Origin: Vibrio ponticus
Lineage (GTDB): Bacteria; Pseudomonadota; Gammaproteobacteria; Enterobacterales; Vibrionaceae
Direction of reading: 5' to 3'
Assembly (NCBI RefSeq): GCF_009938225.1
Contig: NZ_AP019657.1
Span: 2,418,001-2,482,000, forward strand
DNA length: 64,000 nt
Part shown: positions 52,207 through 63,139 of the stretch, piece after piece
Layout of the letters: every line of letters starts with the position of its first letter
Numbering within the stretch: position 1 is the stretch's first letter
Notes under the pieces: model-generated
The model's input: the letters and a program-made list of their open reading frames with translations, nothing else
The model's database searches: none
Told to the model about the DNA's origin: nothing
Made by a program: the position numbers and the translations under genes

Positions 52207-52244
52207 GGCTGTGGATTCAATTTAGCTCAGCGACCAAAGAGAGA

Positions 52245-53285
52245 TTAAAACTCTTCTTCTTGTGGCATTTCACCCGTTTCAGGCTCTTCTGGTTGAGCTG
52301 GTGATAGCAACATTTCACGTAGCTTGCTGTCGATGGTTTGCGCCGCTTCTGGGTTCTCTTTAAGGAACTTACAAGCGTTTGCTTTACCTTGACCAATCTT
52401 ATCGCCGTTGTAGCTGTACCACGCACCTGCTTTCTCTACGAGCTTGTGCTTCACGCCTAGATCGATCAGTTCACCTTCACGGTTAAAGCCTTGACCGTAC
52501 AGGATCTGCGTTTCTGCTTGTTTAAATGGTGCAGCAATCTTGTTCTTCACCACTTTGATGCGGGTTTCGTTACCCACCACTTCATCACCTTCTTTGATAG
52601 AACCAGTACGGCGGATATCAAGACGAACAGACGCGTAAAACTTCAGTGCGTTACCACCCGTTGTGGTTTCTGGGTTACCAAACATTACACCAATCTTCAT
52701 ACGAATTTGGTTGATGAAGATACACATACAGTTAGACTGCTTGAGGTTACCCGTTAGCTTACGCATTGCTTGCGATAGCATACGCGCTTGAAGACCCATG
52801 TGGCTATCGCCCATCTCGCCTTCAATTTCAGCTTTTGGTGTTAGTGCCGCTACTGAGTCAACCACTAGAACGTCAATTGCACCTGAGCGTGCTAATGCAT
52901 CACAGATTTCTAACGCTTGCTCACCTGTGTCTGGCTGAGAAACCAATAGCGCATCAATATCAACACCTAGCTTCTTCGCATAGATAGGATCAAGTGCGTG
53001 CTCAGCATCAATAAAGGCACAAGTTTTACCTTCACGTTGCGCAGCGGCAATCAGTTCAAGAGTTAGGGTTGTTTTACCTGAAGATTCTGGACCGTAGATT
53101 TCTACGATACGACCCATTGGTAGACCACCAGCACCGAGTGCGATATCGAGAGAAAGTGAACCAGTCGAAATGGTTTCTACATCCATTGTGCGGTTGTCGC
53201 CAAGGCGCATAATAGAGCCTTTACCGAATTGCTTTTCAATTTGACCTAGCGCAGCGGCGAGGGCTTTCTGTTTATTCTCGTCCAT
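52245..53285 (-). CDS. recA: Recombinase RecA
   Basis: A 346-residue DNA strand-exchange ATPase and coprotease for LexA. Walker A is [13 protein letters not shown] (about 62-74), the Walker B-like region [12 protein letters not shown], loop L2 follows NPETTTGG, and the C-terminus is acidic ([14 protein letters not shown]). ATG at 53285 has GGAG before it; a GTG/ATG extension is unsupported. The promoter has a LexA box. The usual downstream partner recX is not found in this window; tpl and alaS follow. Confidence 0.98.
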   Translation of the reverse strand: MDENKQKALAAALGQIEKQFGKGSIMRLGDNRTMDVETISTGSLSLDIALGAGGLPMGRIVEIYGPESSGKTTLTLELIAAAQREGKTCAFIDAEHALDPIYAKKLGVDIDALLVSQPDTGEQALEICDALARSGAIDVLVVDSVAALTPKAEIEGEMGDSHMGLQARMLSQAMRKLTGNLKQSNCMCIFINQIRMKIGVMFGNPETTTGGNALKFYASVRLDIRRTGSIKEGDEVVGNETRIKVVKNKIAAPFKQAETQILYGQGFNREGELIDLGVKHKLVEKAGAWYSYNGDKIGQGKANACKFLKENPEAAQTIDSKLREMLLSPAQPEEPETGEMPQEEEF

Positions 53286-53371
53286 CACTTTCTCCAAACT
53301 ATCCACCATGGCTGATGAATATAAAATCTGATTGGTGCTGTTCAGTATCAGCTGAACAATTTATGAGTGCC

Positions 53372-53399
53372 ATTATACTGTTGATTCATACAGTGTCTA
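53372..53399 (-). promoter_or_regulatory. recA promoter
   Basis: Minus-strand TAGACA (53394-53399), a 16-bp spacer and TATAAT (53372-53377). The spacer is exactly the LexA box, the same layout as the E. coli recA promoter. Confidence 0.88.
53378..53393. promoter_or_regulatory. LexA (SOS) box of recA
   Basis: CTGTTGATTCATACAG, equal to CTGT-N8-ACAG with the required half-sites, lying between -35 and -10, so LexA binding excludes RNA polymerase. Confidence 0.92.
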
Positions 53400-53475
53400 T
53401 ACCTGTATGGATTTTTTTTGCACTCGCTCGATAGAGTACTGATCTGGCAAGGATTTTAAACCTCAAACAGTGAAA

Positions 53476-53967
53476 CTATGATCTCTCACTCAAATAGTCA
53501 CACAGGGTTTTAAGCGCAAAGTCAACCGCTTGCGAGCGCACCTCTGCCCTATCACCAGAAAAATGCTCCGTGCTCACCTTCAACCAACCTGTGTGATCGG
53601 CAAAACCAAAGCATACCGTACCCACTGGTTTTTCATCACTGCCACCGCCAGGACCAGCAATACCACTAATCGAAACAGCAATCGTCGCATTGGCGTTTTT
53701 TAGCGCACCTTTTACCATTTCAACCACGGTCGGCTCACTCACGGCACCATGCGTCTCCAACGTTTGGGCTTGAACTTCTAACATCTCCATCTTGGCTTCA
53801 TTACTGTAAGTAACGAATGCGCGATCAAACCATGCCGAACTGCCTGCGATGTCCGTTACAGACACAGAGACCCCTCCGCCAGTGCAGGATTCTGCTGTGG
53901 CGAGAACCTGTTGGTGTTGCAGCAATAACTTACCAAGCTCAATGCTCAATAATTGATGTGATTCCAT
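53476..53967 (-). CDS. pncC: Nicotinamide-nucleotide amidohydrolase PncC (CinA C-terminal family)
   Basis: A 163-residue stand-alone CinA C-terminal domain that deamidates NMN to nicotinate mononucleotide in pyridine nucleotide recycling. [14 protein letters not shown] (about 21-34), [10 protein letters not shown] and [21 protein letters not shown] are the conserved stretches. ATG at 53967 has AGGA eight bases upstream. Divergent from mutS and upstream of recA, a common gammaproteobacterial arrangement. Confidence 0.93.
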   Translation of the reverse strand: MESHQLLSIELGKLLLQHQQVLATAESCTGGGVSVSVTDIAGSSAWFDRAFVTYSNEAKMEMLEVQAQTLETHGAVSEPTVVEMVKGALKNANATIAVSISGIAGPGGGSDEKPVGTVCFGFADHTGWLKVSTEHFSGDRAEVRSQAVDFALKTLCDYLSERS

Positions 53968-54051
53968 GTTCAAAATCCTCAATGTGACTTTTCGCCCGTT
54001 ATCGATTCACGTATCCTAAGCCGCAATTGTCATAAACGAAAGAAGTTAGCC

Positions 54052-56619
54052 GTGAAAGCCGAACAAAAACACACTCCAATGATGCAGCAGTATCTAAAGT
54101 TAAAAGCTGAAAACCCTGATATCTTGCTGTTTTATCGTATGGGTGACTTCTATGAACTTTTTTATGATGACGCGAAACGCGCTTCACAACTGCTCGATAT
54201 CTCATTAACGAAACGCGGCTCATCAGCTGGCGAACCAATCCCGATGGCGGGTGTGCCTTACCACGCGGTAGAAGGCTACTTAGCCAAGCTAGTTCAACTG
54301 GGTGAATCGGTCGCGATCTGTGAGCAAATTGGTGACCCTGCCACCAGCAAAGGTCCGGTTGAACGTAAAGTAGTGCGTATTGTTACGCCAGGTACGGTGA
54401 CCGACGAAGCACTGCTGTCTGAACGTGTTGATAACCTGATTGCGGCGATTTACCACCACAATGGTAAGTTCGGCTACGCCACATTAGATATTACGTCCGG
54501 TCGTTTCCAACTGACTGAACCGGAAAGCGAAGAAGCAATGGCAGCTGAGCTGCAACGTACTTCACCGCGCGAGCTGCTATTTCCAGAAGATTTCGAACCA
54601 GTGCATCTGATGTCCTCGCGCAGCGGTAATCGTCGTCGCCCGGTATGGGAGTTCGAAATTGACACAGCTAAGCAACAACTTAATCAGCAATTTGGCACCC
54701 GTGACCTAGTTGGTTTTGGTGTCGAACATGCCAAGCTCGGGCTATGTGCAGCGGGCTGCTTGATTCAATATGTCAAAGATACTCAGCGTACCGCGCTACC
54801 GCATATCCGCTCACTGACGTTTGATCGCCAAGATCACTCGGTAATTTTGGATGCGGCGACTCGTCGCAACCTAGAAATTACCCAAAACCTTGCTGGCGGC
54901 TTGGATAACACCCTAGCGGACGTGTTAGATAAAACGGCAACGCCTATGGGTAGCCGAATGCTCAAACGCTGGTTGCATCAACCAATGCGCTGTATTGATA
55001 CACTCAACCAACGCCTAGATGCGATTACCGATATTAAAGAGCAAAGCGTGTTCTGCGACTTACAGCCAGTTCTGAAACAGATTGGTGATATCGAACGTAT
55101 TTTGGCGCGCTTAGCACTGCGTTCAGCACGCCCGCGAGATTTGGCACGCCTGCGCCATGCGATGCAGCAACTGCCTGAACTGGCTGATGTATTGTCATCG
55201 CTTCACCACCCTTACCTCGCTAAGTTGGCACAATACGCCGCACCAATTGAATATGTGTGTGATCTCCTTGAGCGCGCGATCAAAGAAAACCCTCCAGTGG
55301 TGATCCGTGAAGGTGGTGTGATTGCCTCTGGCTACAACGCTGAGCTTGATGAATGGCGTAACCTTGCAGATGGCGCAACTGAGTATTTAGAAAAACTGGA
55401 GCGTGAAGAGCGCGAGCGCCACGATATCGACACCCTTAAAGTCGGCTATAACGCCGTACATGGCTTCTTTATTCAGGTGAGCCGAGGGCAAAGCCACTTA
55501 GTGCCTGCGCACTATGTCCGTCGTCAAACATTAAAAAATGCCGAGCGCTACATTATTCCTGAGCTAAAAGAACACGAAGACAAAGTGCTTAACTCAAAAT
55601 CTAAAGCGCTTTCAGTCGAGAAGAAACTGTGGGAAGAGCTGTTCGATTTGCTATTGCCGCATCTAGAACAGATGCAAAATCTCGCCTCCGCAGTATCGCA
55701 GTTAGACGTATTACAAAACCTAGCCGAGCGTGCCGATAGCTTAGATTACTGTCGTCCAACCCTAAGCCAAGAGCCAGGTATTTCAATTCAAGCAGGTCGA
55801 CACCCTGTGGTTGAGCAAGTCATGGATGAGCCTTTTATTGCTAACCCAATTGAGCTCAATGCGCAGCGTAAAATGTTGATTATCACCGGTCCGAACATGG
55901 GCGGTAAATCGACCTACATGCGTCAAACCGCGTTGATTGCCCTAATGGCACACATTGGTTCTTATGTTCCAGCAGAAGCGGCGCATATCGGCTCTATCGA
56001 TCGCATCTTTACTCGTATCGGCGCATCGGACGATTTAGCTTCAGGTCGTTCAACCTTCATGGTTGAGATGACAGAAACTGCCAACATTCTGCACAACGCC
56101 ACCGAGCGTAGCCTAGTGCTGATGGATGAGATTGGTCGTGGTACCAGTACCTATGATGGTCTGTCACTGGCTTGGGCAAGTGCCGAATGGTTAGCAAAAC
56201 AGATTGGCGCATTAACGCTATTCGCCACTCACTACTTTGAGCTAACCGAACTGCCTAGCCAAATTGATCATCTCGCGAACGTTCACCTAGACGCGGTAGA
56301 GCACGGTGACAGCATTGCCTTTATGCACGCAGTGCAAGAGGGCGCGGCGAGTAAGTCTTATGGTCTTGCGGTCGCCGGTCTTGCCGGTGTACCAAAAACC
56401 GTGATCAAGCAAGCACGAGCAAAATTGACTCAGCTTGAGCAGCTTAGCCTAGCGACGGAAAATAACGCACCGCGCAGCACAGCCGTTGATATCGCTAATC
56501 AACTGAGCTTGATCCCTGAACCAAGTGAAGTAGAAGAAGCACTAGCCAATATTGACCCTGATGACCTCACTCCTCGTCAAGCTTTGGAAGAACTTTACCG
56601 CTTGAAGAAGTTACTGTAA
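54052..56619 (+). CDS. mutS: DNA mismatch repair protein MutS
   Basis: An 855-residue mismatch-recognition ATPase. The mismatch-binding domain has the Phe-x-Glu motif in [17 protein letters not shown] (about 24-40). Connector, core and clamp domains follow. The ATPase has Walker [16 protein letters not shown] (about 614-628) and the signature region [16 protein letters not shown] and [16 protein letters not shown]. The C-terminal tail keeps the tetramerisation and beta-clamp-binding region. The start is GTG. Divergent from pncC. Confidence 0.97.
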   Translation: MKAEQKHTPMMQQYLKLKAENPDILLFYRMGDFYELFYDDAKRASQLLDISLTKRGSSAGEPIPMAGVPYHAVEGYLAKLVQLGESVAICEQIGDPATSKGPVERKVVRIVTPGTVTDEALLSERVDNLIAAIYHHNGKFGYATLDITSGRFQLTEPESEEAMAAELQRTSPRELLFPEDFEPVHLMSSRSGNRRRPVWEFEIDTAKQQLNQQFGTRDLVGFGVEHAKLGLCAAGCLIQYVKDTQRTALPHIRSLTFDRQDHSVILDAATRRNLEITQNLAGGLDNTLADVLDKTATPMGSRMLKRWLHQPMRCIDTLNQRLDAITDIKEQSVFCDLQPVLKQIGDIERILARLALRSARPRDLARLRHAMQQLPELADVLSSLHHPYLAKLAQYAAPIEYVCDLLERAIKENPPVVIREGGVIASGYNAELDEWRNLADGATEYLEKLEREERERHDIDTLKVGYNAVHGFFIQVSRGQSHLVPAHYVRRQTLKNAERYIIPELKEHEDKVLNSKSKALSVEKKLWEELFDLLLPHLEQMQNLASAVSQLDVLQNLAERADSLDYCRPTLSQEPGISIQAGRHPVVEQVMDEPFIANPIELNAQRKMLIITGPNMGGKSTYMRQTALIALMAHIGSYVPAEAAHIGSIDRIFTRIGASDDLASGRSTFMVEMTETANILHNATERSLVLMDEIGRGTSTYDGLSLAWASAEWLAKQIGALTLFATHYFELTELPSQIDHLANVHLDAVEHGDSIAFMHAVQEGAASKSYGLAVAGLAGVPKTVIKQARAKLTQLEQLSLATENNAPRSTAVDIANQLSLIPEPSEVEEALANIDPDDLTPRQALEELYRLKKLL

Positions 56620-56657
56620 CTATTTCGCTCAGATATTCGCTCAAATTACCGATTTCT

Positions 56658-56683
56658 AGCCGCATCCATGATGCGGCTTTTTC
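56658..56683 (+). terminator. Terminator of mutS
   Basis: AGCCGCAT and ATGCGGCT form an 8-bp stem followed by TTTTT. Confidence 0.88.
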
Positions 56684-56861
56684 ATGCCATCACAGACTGG
56701 CTTAGAGTTGCCGAGCCGCATCAATCCTACTCATCACCGCCTTTGTAACAAAAGTGGCTAATCATGCCGCGCCAATCAGAACTCTGCCAAGTCAGCCTAC
56801 TCTCGCGCGTAATCCAAGCCTAAGCTAATCAGCCTCATACTATAAAGAGAAGGAAATCGTT

Positions 56862-57278
56862 ATGACTCGCTCCGCTAACAAATTCACTCGCGGTTTTACC
56901 TTAATAGAATTGATGGTAGTGGTCGCCATCATCGCTGTACTGGCAACCATTGGTATCCCAATTTACAAAGACTACACCGTGAAATCCAATGTGGTCGCCA
57001 CACTGGCAGAAGCCGGTTCATATAAAACTGCGGTTGGCGTCTGTTTTGCAGAGAACGGTGCACTCGACAATTGTGACGCTGGCACATCCCCAGTACCGAG
57101 TGCCGCATCTCGAGTCACTGGGGTGACGGACGGCAAGATTGCGCTCAATCCCGACATTGATTGTGATAATAACTCGGCGACCACCAACACCTTTGCTTAT
57201 CAGCCCAATGTGGTCAGTGGCGGCGTCATGACCTGGGATATCGTCGACGATGCCAGTAACTGTGCCCAATATCAGTAA
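56862..57278 (+). CDS. pilA: Type IV pilin PilA
   Basis: A 138-residue major pilin of the type IVa pilus; in Vibrio this system is induced by chitin and takes up DNA. The leader ends at G11, followed by FTLIELMVVVAIIAVLATIG with E16 at the +5 position. The mature globular domain has four cysteines (CFAENGALDNC and two near the end), with DASNC as the terminal disulfide partner. AAGGA precedes the ATG. First of pilABCD. Pilin sequence varies strongly between strains after residue ~60. Confidence 0.92.
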   Translation: MTRSANKFTRGFTLIELMVVVAIIAVLATIGIPIYKDYTVKSNVVATLAEAGSYKTAVGVCFAENGALDNCDAGTSPVPSAASRVTGVTDGKIALNPDIDCDNNSATTNTFAYQPNVVSGGVMTWDIVDDASNCAQYQ

Positions 57279-57292
57279 TCAATAACATCGTT

Positions 57293-58993
57293 GTGAATAG
57301 CGCCGTTGTGAAAGCTCCCCTACTCGAACTGTTGCTTAGAGAAGGTTATCTCTCCTCTAAGCAACTGACCGCTTTTACACAAAGCGCCAGTAAATCACCG
57401 TGCGAATGGTTAATTGAAAATCGCATTTTCGATAGTCAGCCACTGACTCTGCTGCTATCTCGTCTATTTCAACTTGAAATGGCTCCACTCGACAACGATA
57501 ACTATATTGCGTTGTCTCGTAAGCTCAATTTACGAACGCTGATCCTGCTCTATCAAGCGCTACCGATTAAATTAGAAAGCAGCACACTCACCATTGCGGT
57601 CTATGACCCCAGCAGCGAAACCATCGAGACTGATTTTCGCTTTGCCACGGGGCTGCAAACCAAGCTAGTACTGAGTGATATTGAGGCAATAAAAACCGCT
57701 ATTCACTCCCTCTATGGGCGCAGGCAAGCACAGAGTGTTTCTGCTTATAAAGAGATTGAGGGTTTTGAACTCGAGACGCTGGTCGAACTTGCACAAGAGG
57801 AAATGAATGATGCAGAACAAGTCAGTGGTGATGATGCCCCTGTCAGTCGCTATATCCATCAAGTATTGTTGGACGCGATTAATCGAGGCGCATCGGACAT
57901 TCACTTCGAGCCTTATGAGGAGTCCTTTCGCATTCGAATTCGCTGCGATGGCATATTGTTAGAAACCCACAGCCCGCCAGTGCGATTGGGACGCCGCTTA
58001 GCCGCTCGCGTTAAGATCCTCGCGCAGCTCGATATCGCCGAAAGACGGCTACCACAAGATGGGCGCACAAAACTGACATTGAGCAACCAACAACAGATCA
58101 ATATCCGTATCTCAACCCTACCAACGTTATGGGGTGAAAAGATCGTCCTGCGCTTATTAGGTACGAGTTCTGTGCAATTGGATCTCGACCAACTTGGTTT
58201 CGATCCCGTTCAGTTGCAGCACTACAACGATGCGCTCAACCAACCACAAGGATTAGTCGTGATCACCGGTCCAACCGGCAGTGGTAAAACACTATCTCTC
58301 TACGCTGGGCTGAAAAAGATCAACACGCCACATATCAATATTGCCACTGCGGAGGATCCGGTCGAGATCAACTTACCCGGAATCAATCAAGTACAGATCC
58401 AACCACAAATTGGCTTTGATTTTGCCTGTGCTTTAAGGAGCTTCTTACGCCAAGATCCTGATGTGATCATGGTTGGCGAGATTCGTGATTTTGAAACCGC
58501 TGACATCGCGGTAAAAGCCGCTCAAACTGGGCATCTGGTCTTATCTACCTTGCATACCAATTCTGCTGCAGAGACTTTAACCCGGCTGCAAAACATGGGC
58601 GTTAAGGCGTATAACCTCGCCTCCTCTCTGTCTCTAGTTATCGCTCAGAGGTTAGTGCGCCGACTCTGTCCAATGTGCAAACAAAGCTATTCCCCAACGG
58701 ACGCAGAGCGCCAACAACATCAACTGACAGACAATATTGTGCTGTACCAAGCCGCGCCGACAGGCTGCCAACACTGCAATCTCGGTTACAACGGGCGGAT
58801 TGCTTTATTTGAAGTCCTGCCACTTAGCGCCAATCTTAAAGCGCTAATATTGGCTCAAACCTCTACCCACGCAATACAACAATCTGCCATCGAGAACGGC
58901 ATGGTGACACTCAAACAGTCGGCAGTAAATCGACTCATTGCAGGTGATACCTCGATATCTGAGATCGACAGGCAACTCGGTTGGAGGGAATAA
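57293..58993 (+). CDS. pilB: Type IV pilus assembly ATPase PilB
   Basis: A 566-residue cytoplasmic hexameric motor for pilus extension. The N-terminal T2SSE_N domain (about 1-150) is followed by the catalytic domain: Walker A VITGPTGSGKTLSLY (about 323-337), the Asp box and Walker B DPDVIMVGEIRD, and the His box TGHLVLSTLHTNSA. A four-cysteine zinc element (CPMC, CQHC) lies near 460-500. The start is GTG, 14 bp after the pilA stop. Confidence 0.95.
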   Translation: MNSAVVKAPLLELLLREGYLSSKQLTAFTQSASKSPCEWLIENRIFDSQPLTLLLSRLFQLEMAPLDNDNYIALSRKLNLRTLILLYQALPIKLESSTLTIAVYDPSSETIETDFRFATGLQTKLVLSDIEAIKTAIHSLYGRRQAQSVSAYKEIEGFELETLVELAQEEMNDAEQVSGDDAPVSRYIHQVLLDAINRGASDIHFEPYEESFRIRIRCDGILLETHSPPVRLGRRLAARVKILAQLDIAERRLPQDGRTKLTLSNQQQINIRISTLPTLWGEKIVLRLLGTSSVQLDLDQLGFDPVQLQHYNDALNQPQGLVVITGPTGSGKTLSLYAGLKKINTPHINIATAEDPVEINLPGINQVQIQPQIGFDFACALRSFLRQDPDVIMVGEIRDFETADIAVKAAQTGHLVLSTLHTNSAAETLTRLQNMGVKAYNLASSLSLVIAQRLVRRLCPMCKQSYSPTDAERQQHQLTDNIVLYQAAPTGCQHCNLGYNGRIALFEVLPLSANLKALILAQTSTHAIQQSAIENGMVTLKQSAVNRLIAGDTSISEIDRQLGWRE

Positions 58994-58994
58994 A

Positions 58995-60218
58995 GTGGCA
59001 AAAGCACTAACCACGCAGATGAATTATTTTTATTGGCAAGGTATCGATCATCAGGGCAAGCGATGCTCCGGCATGATCATGGCGCTCACGGAAACGGAAG
59101 CACGTACCCAGCTCAAACAAGGCAATATTCGTCTGACCCACTTATCAAGAAAAAAACTCTCATGGTGGCACCAGATACGCCACCGAATCAAAGCTCAGGA
59201 TATCACCCTACTCACACGCCAATTAGCCACCATGCTCACCACCGGTGTTCCGCTGATTCAAGCACTGAGTTTAGTCAGCGACAATCCGCGCTCCGCAGCG
59301 ATGAAAGCGCTGATACTGCAACTCAAGCAAAGAATTGAGTCAGGTACGCCACTACCACTGGCTTTCCAAATTCATCATCACTTTGATGAGTTATACATCG
59401 AGCTGTTACGCGCGGCTGAACTAAGCGGAAACTTAGCGCAAATATTCCAACGCTTAGCTGAACACCGTGAGAAATCACATCAGTTAAAAAGTAAGATGCG
59501 CAAAGCCTCAATCTACCCAAGCATAGTTTTAGTCGTCTCTGGGTTGGTCACATACTTAATGCTCGCTTTGGTGATCCCTGAATTTGAAATCTTGTTCAAC
59601 AGTTTCGGCGCGGATTTACCTTGGTTCACTCAGCAAGTTCTTTACCTGTCGCACGTGGTGCAGCAATCCGCACTGACAGTTTGTCTGTTACTCGTCACTC
59701 TGGTGATGGCAACAAGATGGCTGAGCAAACGTAATGCAAGTGTAAGCCTGACGCTGAGCCGTTTCTCACAACATATGCCCATACTGGCGAAGATGAAAAA
59801 CAAAGCCTTTGTGGCGCGGTATTGTCGCACCTTAGCCACCAGTATTATCGCCGGTATTCCTCTGCTCAGCTGTTTACATTCTGCATCGAATAGCCAGCAT
59901 AATCCTATCTATCGACAAGCATTACGTCATATTCATCAAGAAACGAGTGCCGGAATGCCACTTTACTTAGCGATGCGCCACTGCCAACTCTTTCCCGAAC
60001 TCACCCTACAAATGGTAATGATTGGCGAAGAATCAGGACGATTAGATGACATGCTTTGTCGCCTTGCCACACTCTATGAGAACGAGCTTGATGAGGATAT
60101 AGAAAACCTCACTAAGTTACTGGAACCGATAATCATTGTGGTATTAAGTGTGATAGTCGCCAGCTTAGTTCTAGCAATCTATTTACCCATCTTTAACTTA
60201 ATGAATGTTATAGGCTAA
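58995..60218 (+). CDS. pilC: Type IV pilus inner-membrane platform protein PilC
   Basis: A 407-residue polytopic protein with two GspF domains (about 70-190 and 275-395), each followed by hydrophobic segments, and motifs such as TRQLATMLTTGVPLIQAL and MIGEESGRLDDML. GTG at 58995 has GGAGGGAA just upstream and follows the pilB stop by one base; the ATG-like start at 58938 lies inside pilB and is unlikely. It links PilB to the growing pilus. Confidence 0.94.
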   Translation: MAKALTTQMNYFYWQGIDHQGKRCSGMIMALTETEARTQLKQGNIRLTHLSRKKLSWWHQIRHRIKAQDITLLTRQLATMLTTGVPLIQALSLVSDNPRSAAMKALILQLKQRIESGTPLPLAFQIHHHFDELYIELLRAAELSGNLAQIFQRLAEHREKSHQLKSKMRKASIYPSIVLVVSGLVTYLMLALVIPEFEILFNSFGADLPWFTQQVLYLSHVVQQSALTVCLLLVTLVMATRWLSKRNASVSLTLSRFSQHMPILAKMKNKAFVARYCRTLATSIIAGIPLLSCLHSASNSQHNPIYRQALRHIHQETSAGMPLYLAMRHCQLFPELTLQMVMIGEESGRLDDMLCRLATLYENELDEDIENLTKLLEPIIIVVLSVIVASLVLAIYLPIFNLMNVIG

Positions 60219-60266
60219 GATAGCGGTTCAACCTCTGTTCCATTTCTTGCATATACTGAGTAATCT

Positions 60267-61136
60267 ATGGCTGTATTTATTCACTACCCTTGGCTATTTC
60301 CTCTGCTAGCCACTGTTTTTGGTTTAATTGTTGGTAGCTTTCTTAATGTAGTCATACACCGCTTACCGATCATGATGGAACGAGAGTGGCGCCAAGAGTG
60401 TAATGACACTTTTCCGCAATGTAATCTTGAGGTCGATACATCAACATACAATCTCAGCGTGCCACGTTCGACTTGTCCAAATTGCCACACACCGATCCGA
60501 GCCATCGATAATATCCCTGTCGTGAGTTGGTTACTGTTAGGTGGTAAATGCCGTCAGTGCCAGACAAAAATCAGTGCTCGTTACCCGTTAATTGAGATGC
60601 TTACCGCTGGCATGTGCTTGCTGGTCGCATTGCAGTTTGGCTTTAGCTACTTTGCTGTTGCGTTGCTGTTTTTTACTTTTGTTCTCATCGCGGCAACCTT
60701 CATCGACCTTGATACCATGCTACTGCCCGATCAATTGACCTTACCTCTGATGTGGGCGGGGATCAGTTTATCGCTGTTAGGCATCAGCCCTGTGAGTCTG
60801 CAAGATGCCGTAATCGGTGCTATCGCTGGCTACCTCTGCCTATGGACAGTCTATTGGGCTTTTAAGCTGCTCACAGGCAAAGAAGGCATGGGTTATGGTG
60901 ATTTCAAATTATTAGCCGCCCTTGGTGCTTGGCTCGGCTGGCAATATTTACCGATGATCATCTTACTCTCCTCTGTGGTGGGCTTAGTGTTTGGCATCAT
61001 TCAATTAAGAATGCAGAAAAAAGGCATTGATATGGCATTTCCATTTGGACCTTACCTCGCTATCGCGGGTTGGGTTGCAATGCTTTGGGGTTCTGAGATT
61101 CTTAACCATTACTACCGTTTTCTATTAGGAGCGTAA
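60267..61136 (+). CDS. pilD: Prepilin peptidase / N-methyltransferase PilD
   Basis: A 289-residue inner-membrane aspartyl protease that cleaves and methylates pilins and pseudopilins (PilA, the orphan at 16874-17422, MSHA and type II secretion). The N-terminal domain has [12 protein letters not shown] and a zinc tetracysteine (CPNCH and CRQCQ). The catalytic aspartates are in [11 protein letters not shown] and [14 protein letters not shown]. Its stop codon lies 1 bp before the coaE start. Confidence 0.95.
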   Translation: MAVFIHYPWLFPLLATVFGLIVGSFLNVVIHRLPIMMEREWRQECNDTFPQCNLEVDTSTYNLSVPRSTCPNCHTPIRAIDNIPVVSWLLLGGKCRQCQTKISARYPLIEMLTAGMCLLVALQFGFSYFAVALLFFTFVLIAATFIDLDTMLLPDQLTLPLMWAGISLSLLGISPVSLQDAVIGAIAGYLCLWTVYWAFKLLTGKEGMGYGDFKLLAALGAWLGWQYLPMIILLSSVVGLVFGIIQLRMQKKGIDMAFPFGPYLAIAGWVAMLWGSEILNHYYRFLLGA

Positions 61137-61137
61137 T

Positions 61138-61746
61138 ATGGCACTTGTGATAGGTTTGACAGGCGGCATTGCCAGTGGCAAAACCACCGTTGCAAATATT
61201 TTCCGCGATCAGTTTGCTATCGAGATCGTCGATGCCGATGTGGTAGCACGTGAAGTGGTCGAGCCGAAAAGTGAAGGGCTTAATGCAATTGTTGCCCGTT
61301 ACGGCGAAACCATCTTATTAGAGGATGGTAGCCTCAACCGCTCTGCACTACGTGAAATCATTTTTGCCGACCGAAATGAAAAGCAATGGTTAGATAATCT
61401 GTTGCATCCGATGATCCGTCGCAATATGCAGCAACAGCTAGAGCATGTTAGCTCTGAATATGCTCTACTGGTGATTCCATTGATGGTTGAGAACAACTTA
61501 CAAGAGTTAGCCGACCGCGTTTTGGTGGTCGATGTGGATGAAAATATCCAGATAGAACGTACGATGAATCGTGATGGCGTTTCTCGTCAACAGGCTGAAT
61601 CAATACTGCGATCTCAAGCCAGTCGTGAGCAACGTTTAGCAATTGCTAACGATGTGATTAAAAACCATTCACAAAACCAACAACTTTTGCCCCAAATCAC
61701 AGAATTACATAAAAAGTACCTAGAAATGTGCAGGGCAAATCTGTGA
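61138..61746 (+). CDS. coaE: Dephospho-CoA kinase
   Basis: A 202-residue P-loop kinase for the last step of coenzyme A synthesis. Walker A is GLTGGIASGKTTVA (about 6-19); VVDADVVAREV and LDNLLHPMIR are family motifs. AGGAG for its start overlaps the end of pilD, so translation is coupled. The gene order pilD-coaE-zapD-yacG is typical of gammaproteobacteria. Confidence 0.96.
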   Translation: MALVIGLTGGIASGKTTVANIFRDQFAIEIVDADVVAREVVEPKSEGLNAIVARYGETILLEDGSLNRSALREIIFADRNEKQWLDNLLHPMIRRNMQQQLEHVSSEYALLVIPLMVENNLQELADRVLVVDVDENIQIERTMNRDGVSRQQAESILRSQASREQRLAIANDVIKNHSQNQQLLPQITELHKKYLEMCRANL

Positions 61747-61779
61747 GAATAAAGCTACAAAATTTCAGGGCGCCGCTTA

Positions 61780-62520
61780 ATGACCACGCAATATTTCGAA
61801 CATCCACTGAATGAGAAAACCAGAATCTATCTTCGTGTAGAGGCTTTGCTACATCAGTTGGATGTGTCTTCGAGATTTAGTGACGAACTTCAGCACTTGA
61901 ACTTCTTCCGTGGTCTATTTGATTTACTCGAAATCTTTGAACAAATTCAGCTCAAAAGTGAACTGGCAAAGGATATTGAGAAGCAACGCTTGACCTATCG
62001 TACCTGGCTTAACGTTGAGGGTGTCGATCAGGAAATGTTGCAATCTATCCTGCTGGAAATCGATCAAGCGCACAGTGAATTGATGAGCGCGGAAAGATTT
62101 GGTCAAAGCCTAAAAGAAGATCGCTTTTTAAGCGCGATTCGCCAGCGCTTTAACCTGCCTGGTGGCTCATGCTGTTTCGACCTGCCGGCTCTGCACCATT
62201 GGCTGCATTTACCATGCGAAAACAAACAGCAGGATGCACGCAACTGGTTGGAGTCGTTAAGTTCACTCTCTAATGCGCTGAAGCTTTGGTTGCGCTTAAC
62301 TCGCGCCACAGGGCATTTCCAACCTCGAGTTGCCCAGAGCGCCTTTTTCCAAAGTGATGCTGAAGAGGCTAATATTCTGCGCCTTAACATTCCGATGCAT
62401 TACAGCGTCTATCCGATGATCTCTGGTCATAAAAACCGTTTTGCTATCAAGTTTATTGAGTTCAAAACCGGTCAAGCCTATGCGGATGACGTTGAATTCC
62501 AATTGGCGGTTTGCTGCTAA
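61780..62520 (+). CDS. zapD: Cell division protein ZapD
   Basis: A 246-residue FtsZ-bundling protein (formerly YacF). The N-terminal helical domain starts [20 protein letters not shown], followed by a beta domain ending [20 protein letters not shown]. The length matches E. coli ZapD (247). It stabilises the Z-ring in the cytoplasm. Located between coaE and yacG. Confidence 0.95.
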   Translation: MTTQYFEHPLNEKTRIYLRVEALLHQLDVSSRFSDELQHLNFFRGLFDLLEIFEQIQLKSELAKDIEKQRLTYRTWLNVEGVDQEMLQSILLEIDQAHSELMSAERFGQSLKEDRFLSAIRQRFNLPGGSCCFDLPALHHWLHLPCENKQQDARNWLESLSSLSNALKLWLRLTRATGHFQPRVAQSAFFQSDAEEANILRLNIPMHYSVYPMISGHKNRFAIKFIEFKTGQAYADDVEFQLAVCC

Positions 62521-62574
62521 GTTATCAACTAGCCGCTATACTGCGTTTAACTTTTCCAACCGATTACAATTGTT

Positions 62575-62769
62575 ATGAGCAAAATTACTAAAGTTGCCTG
62601 CCCACAATGTGGCACCGAAGTTATTTGGGGCGAAGAGAGCCCTTTCCGTCCTTTCTGCAGCAAGAAATGCCAAATGATTGATTTTGGTGAATGGGCTGAC
62701 GAAGAGAATACTATTCCAGGCGCGCCAGATATGTCGGATAGCGATGGCTGGTCGGAAGATCAGTACTGA
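62575..62769 (+). CDS. yacG: DNA gyrase inhibitor YacG
   Basis: A 64-residue zinc protein. Four cysteines in CPQCG (about 9-13) and CSKKC (about 28-32) bind zinc, and the C-terminal half is acidic. In E. coli YacG binds GyrB and blocks DNA binding. Standard neighbour of zapD. No clear ribosome site, but position and sequence leave little doubt. Confidence 0.93.
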   Translation: MSKITKVACPQCGTEVIWGEESPFRPFCSKKCQMIDFGEWADEENTIPGAPDMSDSDGWSEDQY

Positions 62770-62784
62770 TAGAAGCGGGAACAT

Positions 62785-62854
62785 GAAGCTCAATAGCTTC
62801 ACTACGGATGCGAGAACGCAAAGCTAGCAAGCTTTGCTGCGGATGCGAGAACGT
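62785..62854. repeat. Two tandem 35-bp hairpin units
   Basis: Each unit is a 6-bp stem with a 4-nt loop (GAAGCT/AGCTTC in the first, AAAGCT/AGCTTT in the second), then five bases and GGATGCGAGAACG. The stem difference is compensatory, so the hairpin appears to be preserved. Confidence 0.75.
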
Positions 62855-62910
62855 AAACTACGGAACGCTTCGATTACATTACGGATTACGGATTACGGAT
62901 TATTTTATTG

Positions 62911-62940
62911 AAAGCTGATGTGAGTACATCGGCTTTTTTT
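62911..62940 (+). terminator. Terminator downstream of yacG
   Basis: AAAGCTGATGT and ACATCGGCTTT pair (one G-U) around GAGT and are followed by a T-run, about 140 bp after the yacG stop. Confidence 0.8.
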
Positions 62941-63082
62941 ATGGCTGAGAAATGAGAATTCAGAGATAAGATTTGAGAATTTAGAAGCGAGATTTTAGAG
63001 GTACTCCTCCCGCAGCGAGGCTTTAGCCGAGCGTTCCCGATTCCCGAAGCGAAGCGTTCTCTCTTTTTATTTGCAGAAAAGC

Positions 63083-63115
63083 AAATAAAAAAACGGAGCC
63101 ACTGGGGCTCCGTTT
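63083..63115 (-). terminator. Terminator of the rplS operon
   Basis: AAACGGAGCC and GGCTCCGTTT form a 10-bp stem followed on the minus strand by a long T-run. Confidence 0.92.
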
Positions 63116-63139
63116 AATATGAGAACGCTAGTTATAGCA

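Larger units (their letters stand above)
62770..63082. other. Intergenic region with hairpin repeats
   Basis: About 310 bp without a gene between yacG and the rplS terminator. It contains two 35-bp hairpin-containing repeats (62785-62854), a GGATTAC/TACGGAT heptamer run (about 62873-62900), a terminator (62911-62940) and a third, inverted and degenerate, hairpin unit (63009-63046). Confidence 0.6.

Noticed and set aside
51911..52220. Three overlapping minus-strand open frames with FYLSIFLS-type and FSLLTSH-type repeats
   Set aside because: They are translations of 7-, 8- and 21-bp microsatellites in all three phases, with no ribosome site and lying beyond the recA terminator.
58938..58994. 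Upstream start for pilC
   Set aside because: It lies inside pilB without a ribosome site; GTG at 58995 has a strong GGAGGG and follows the pilB stop directly.
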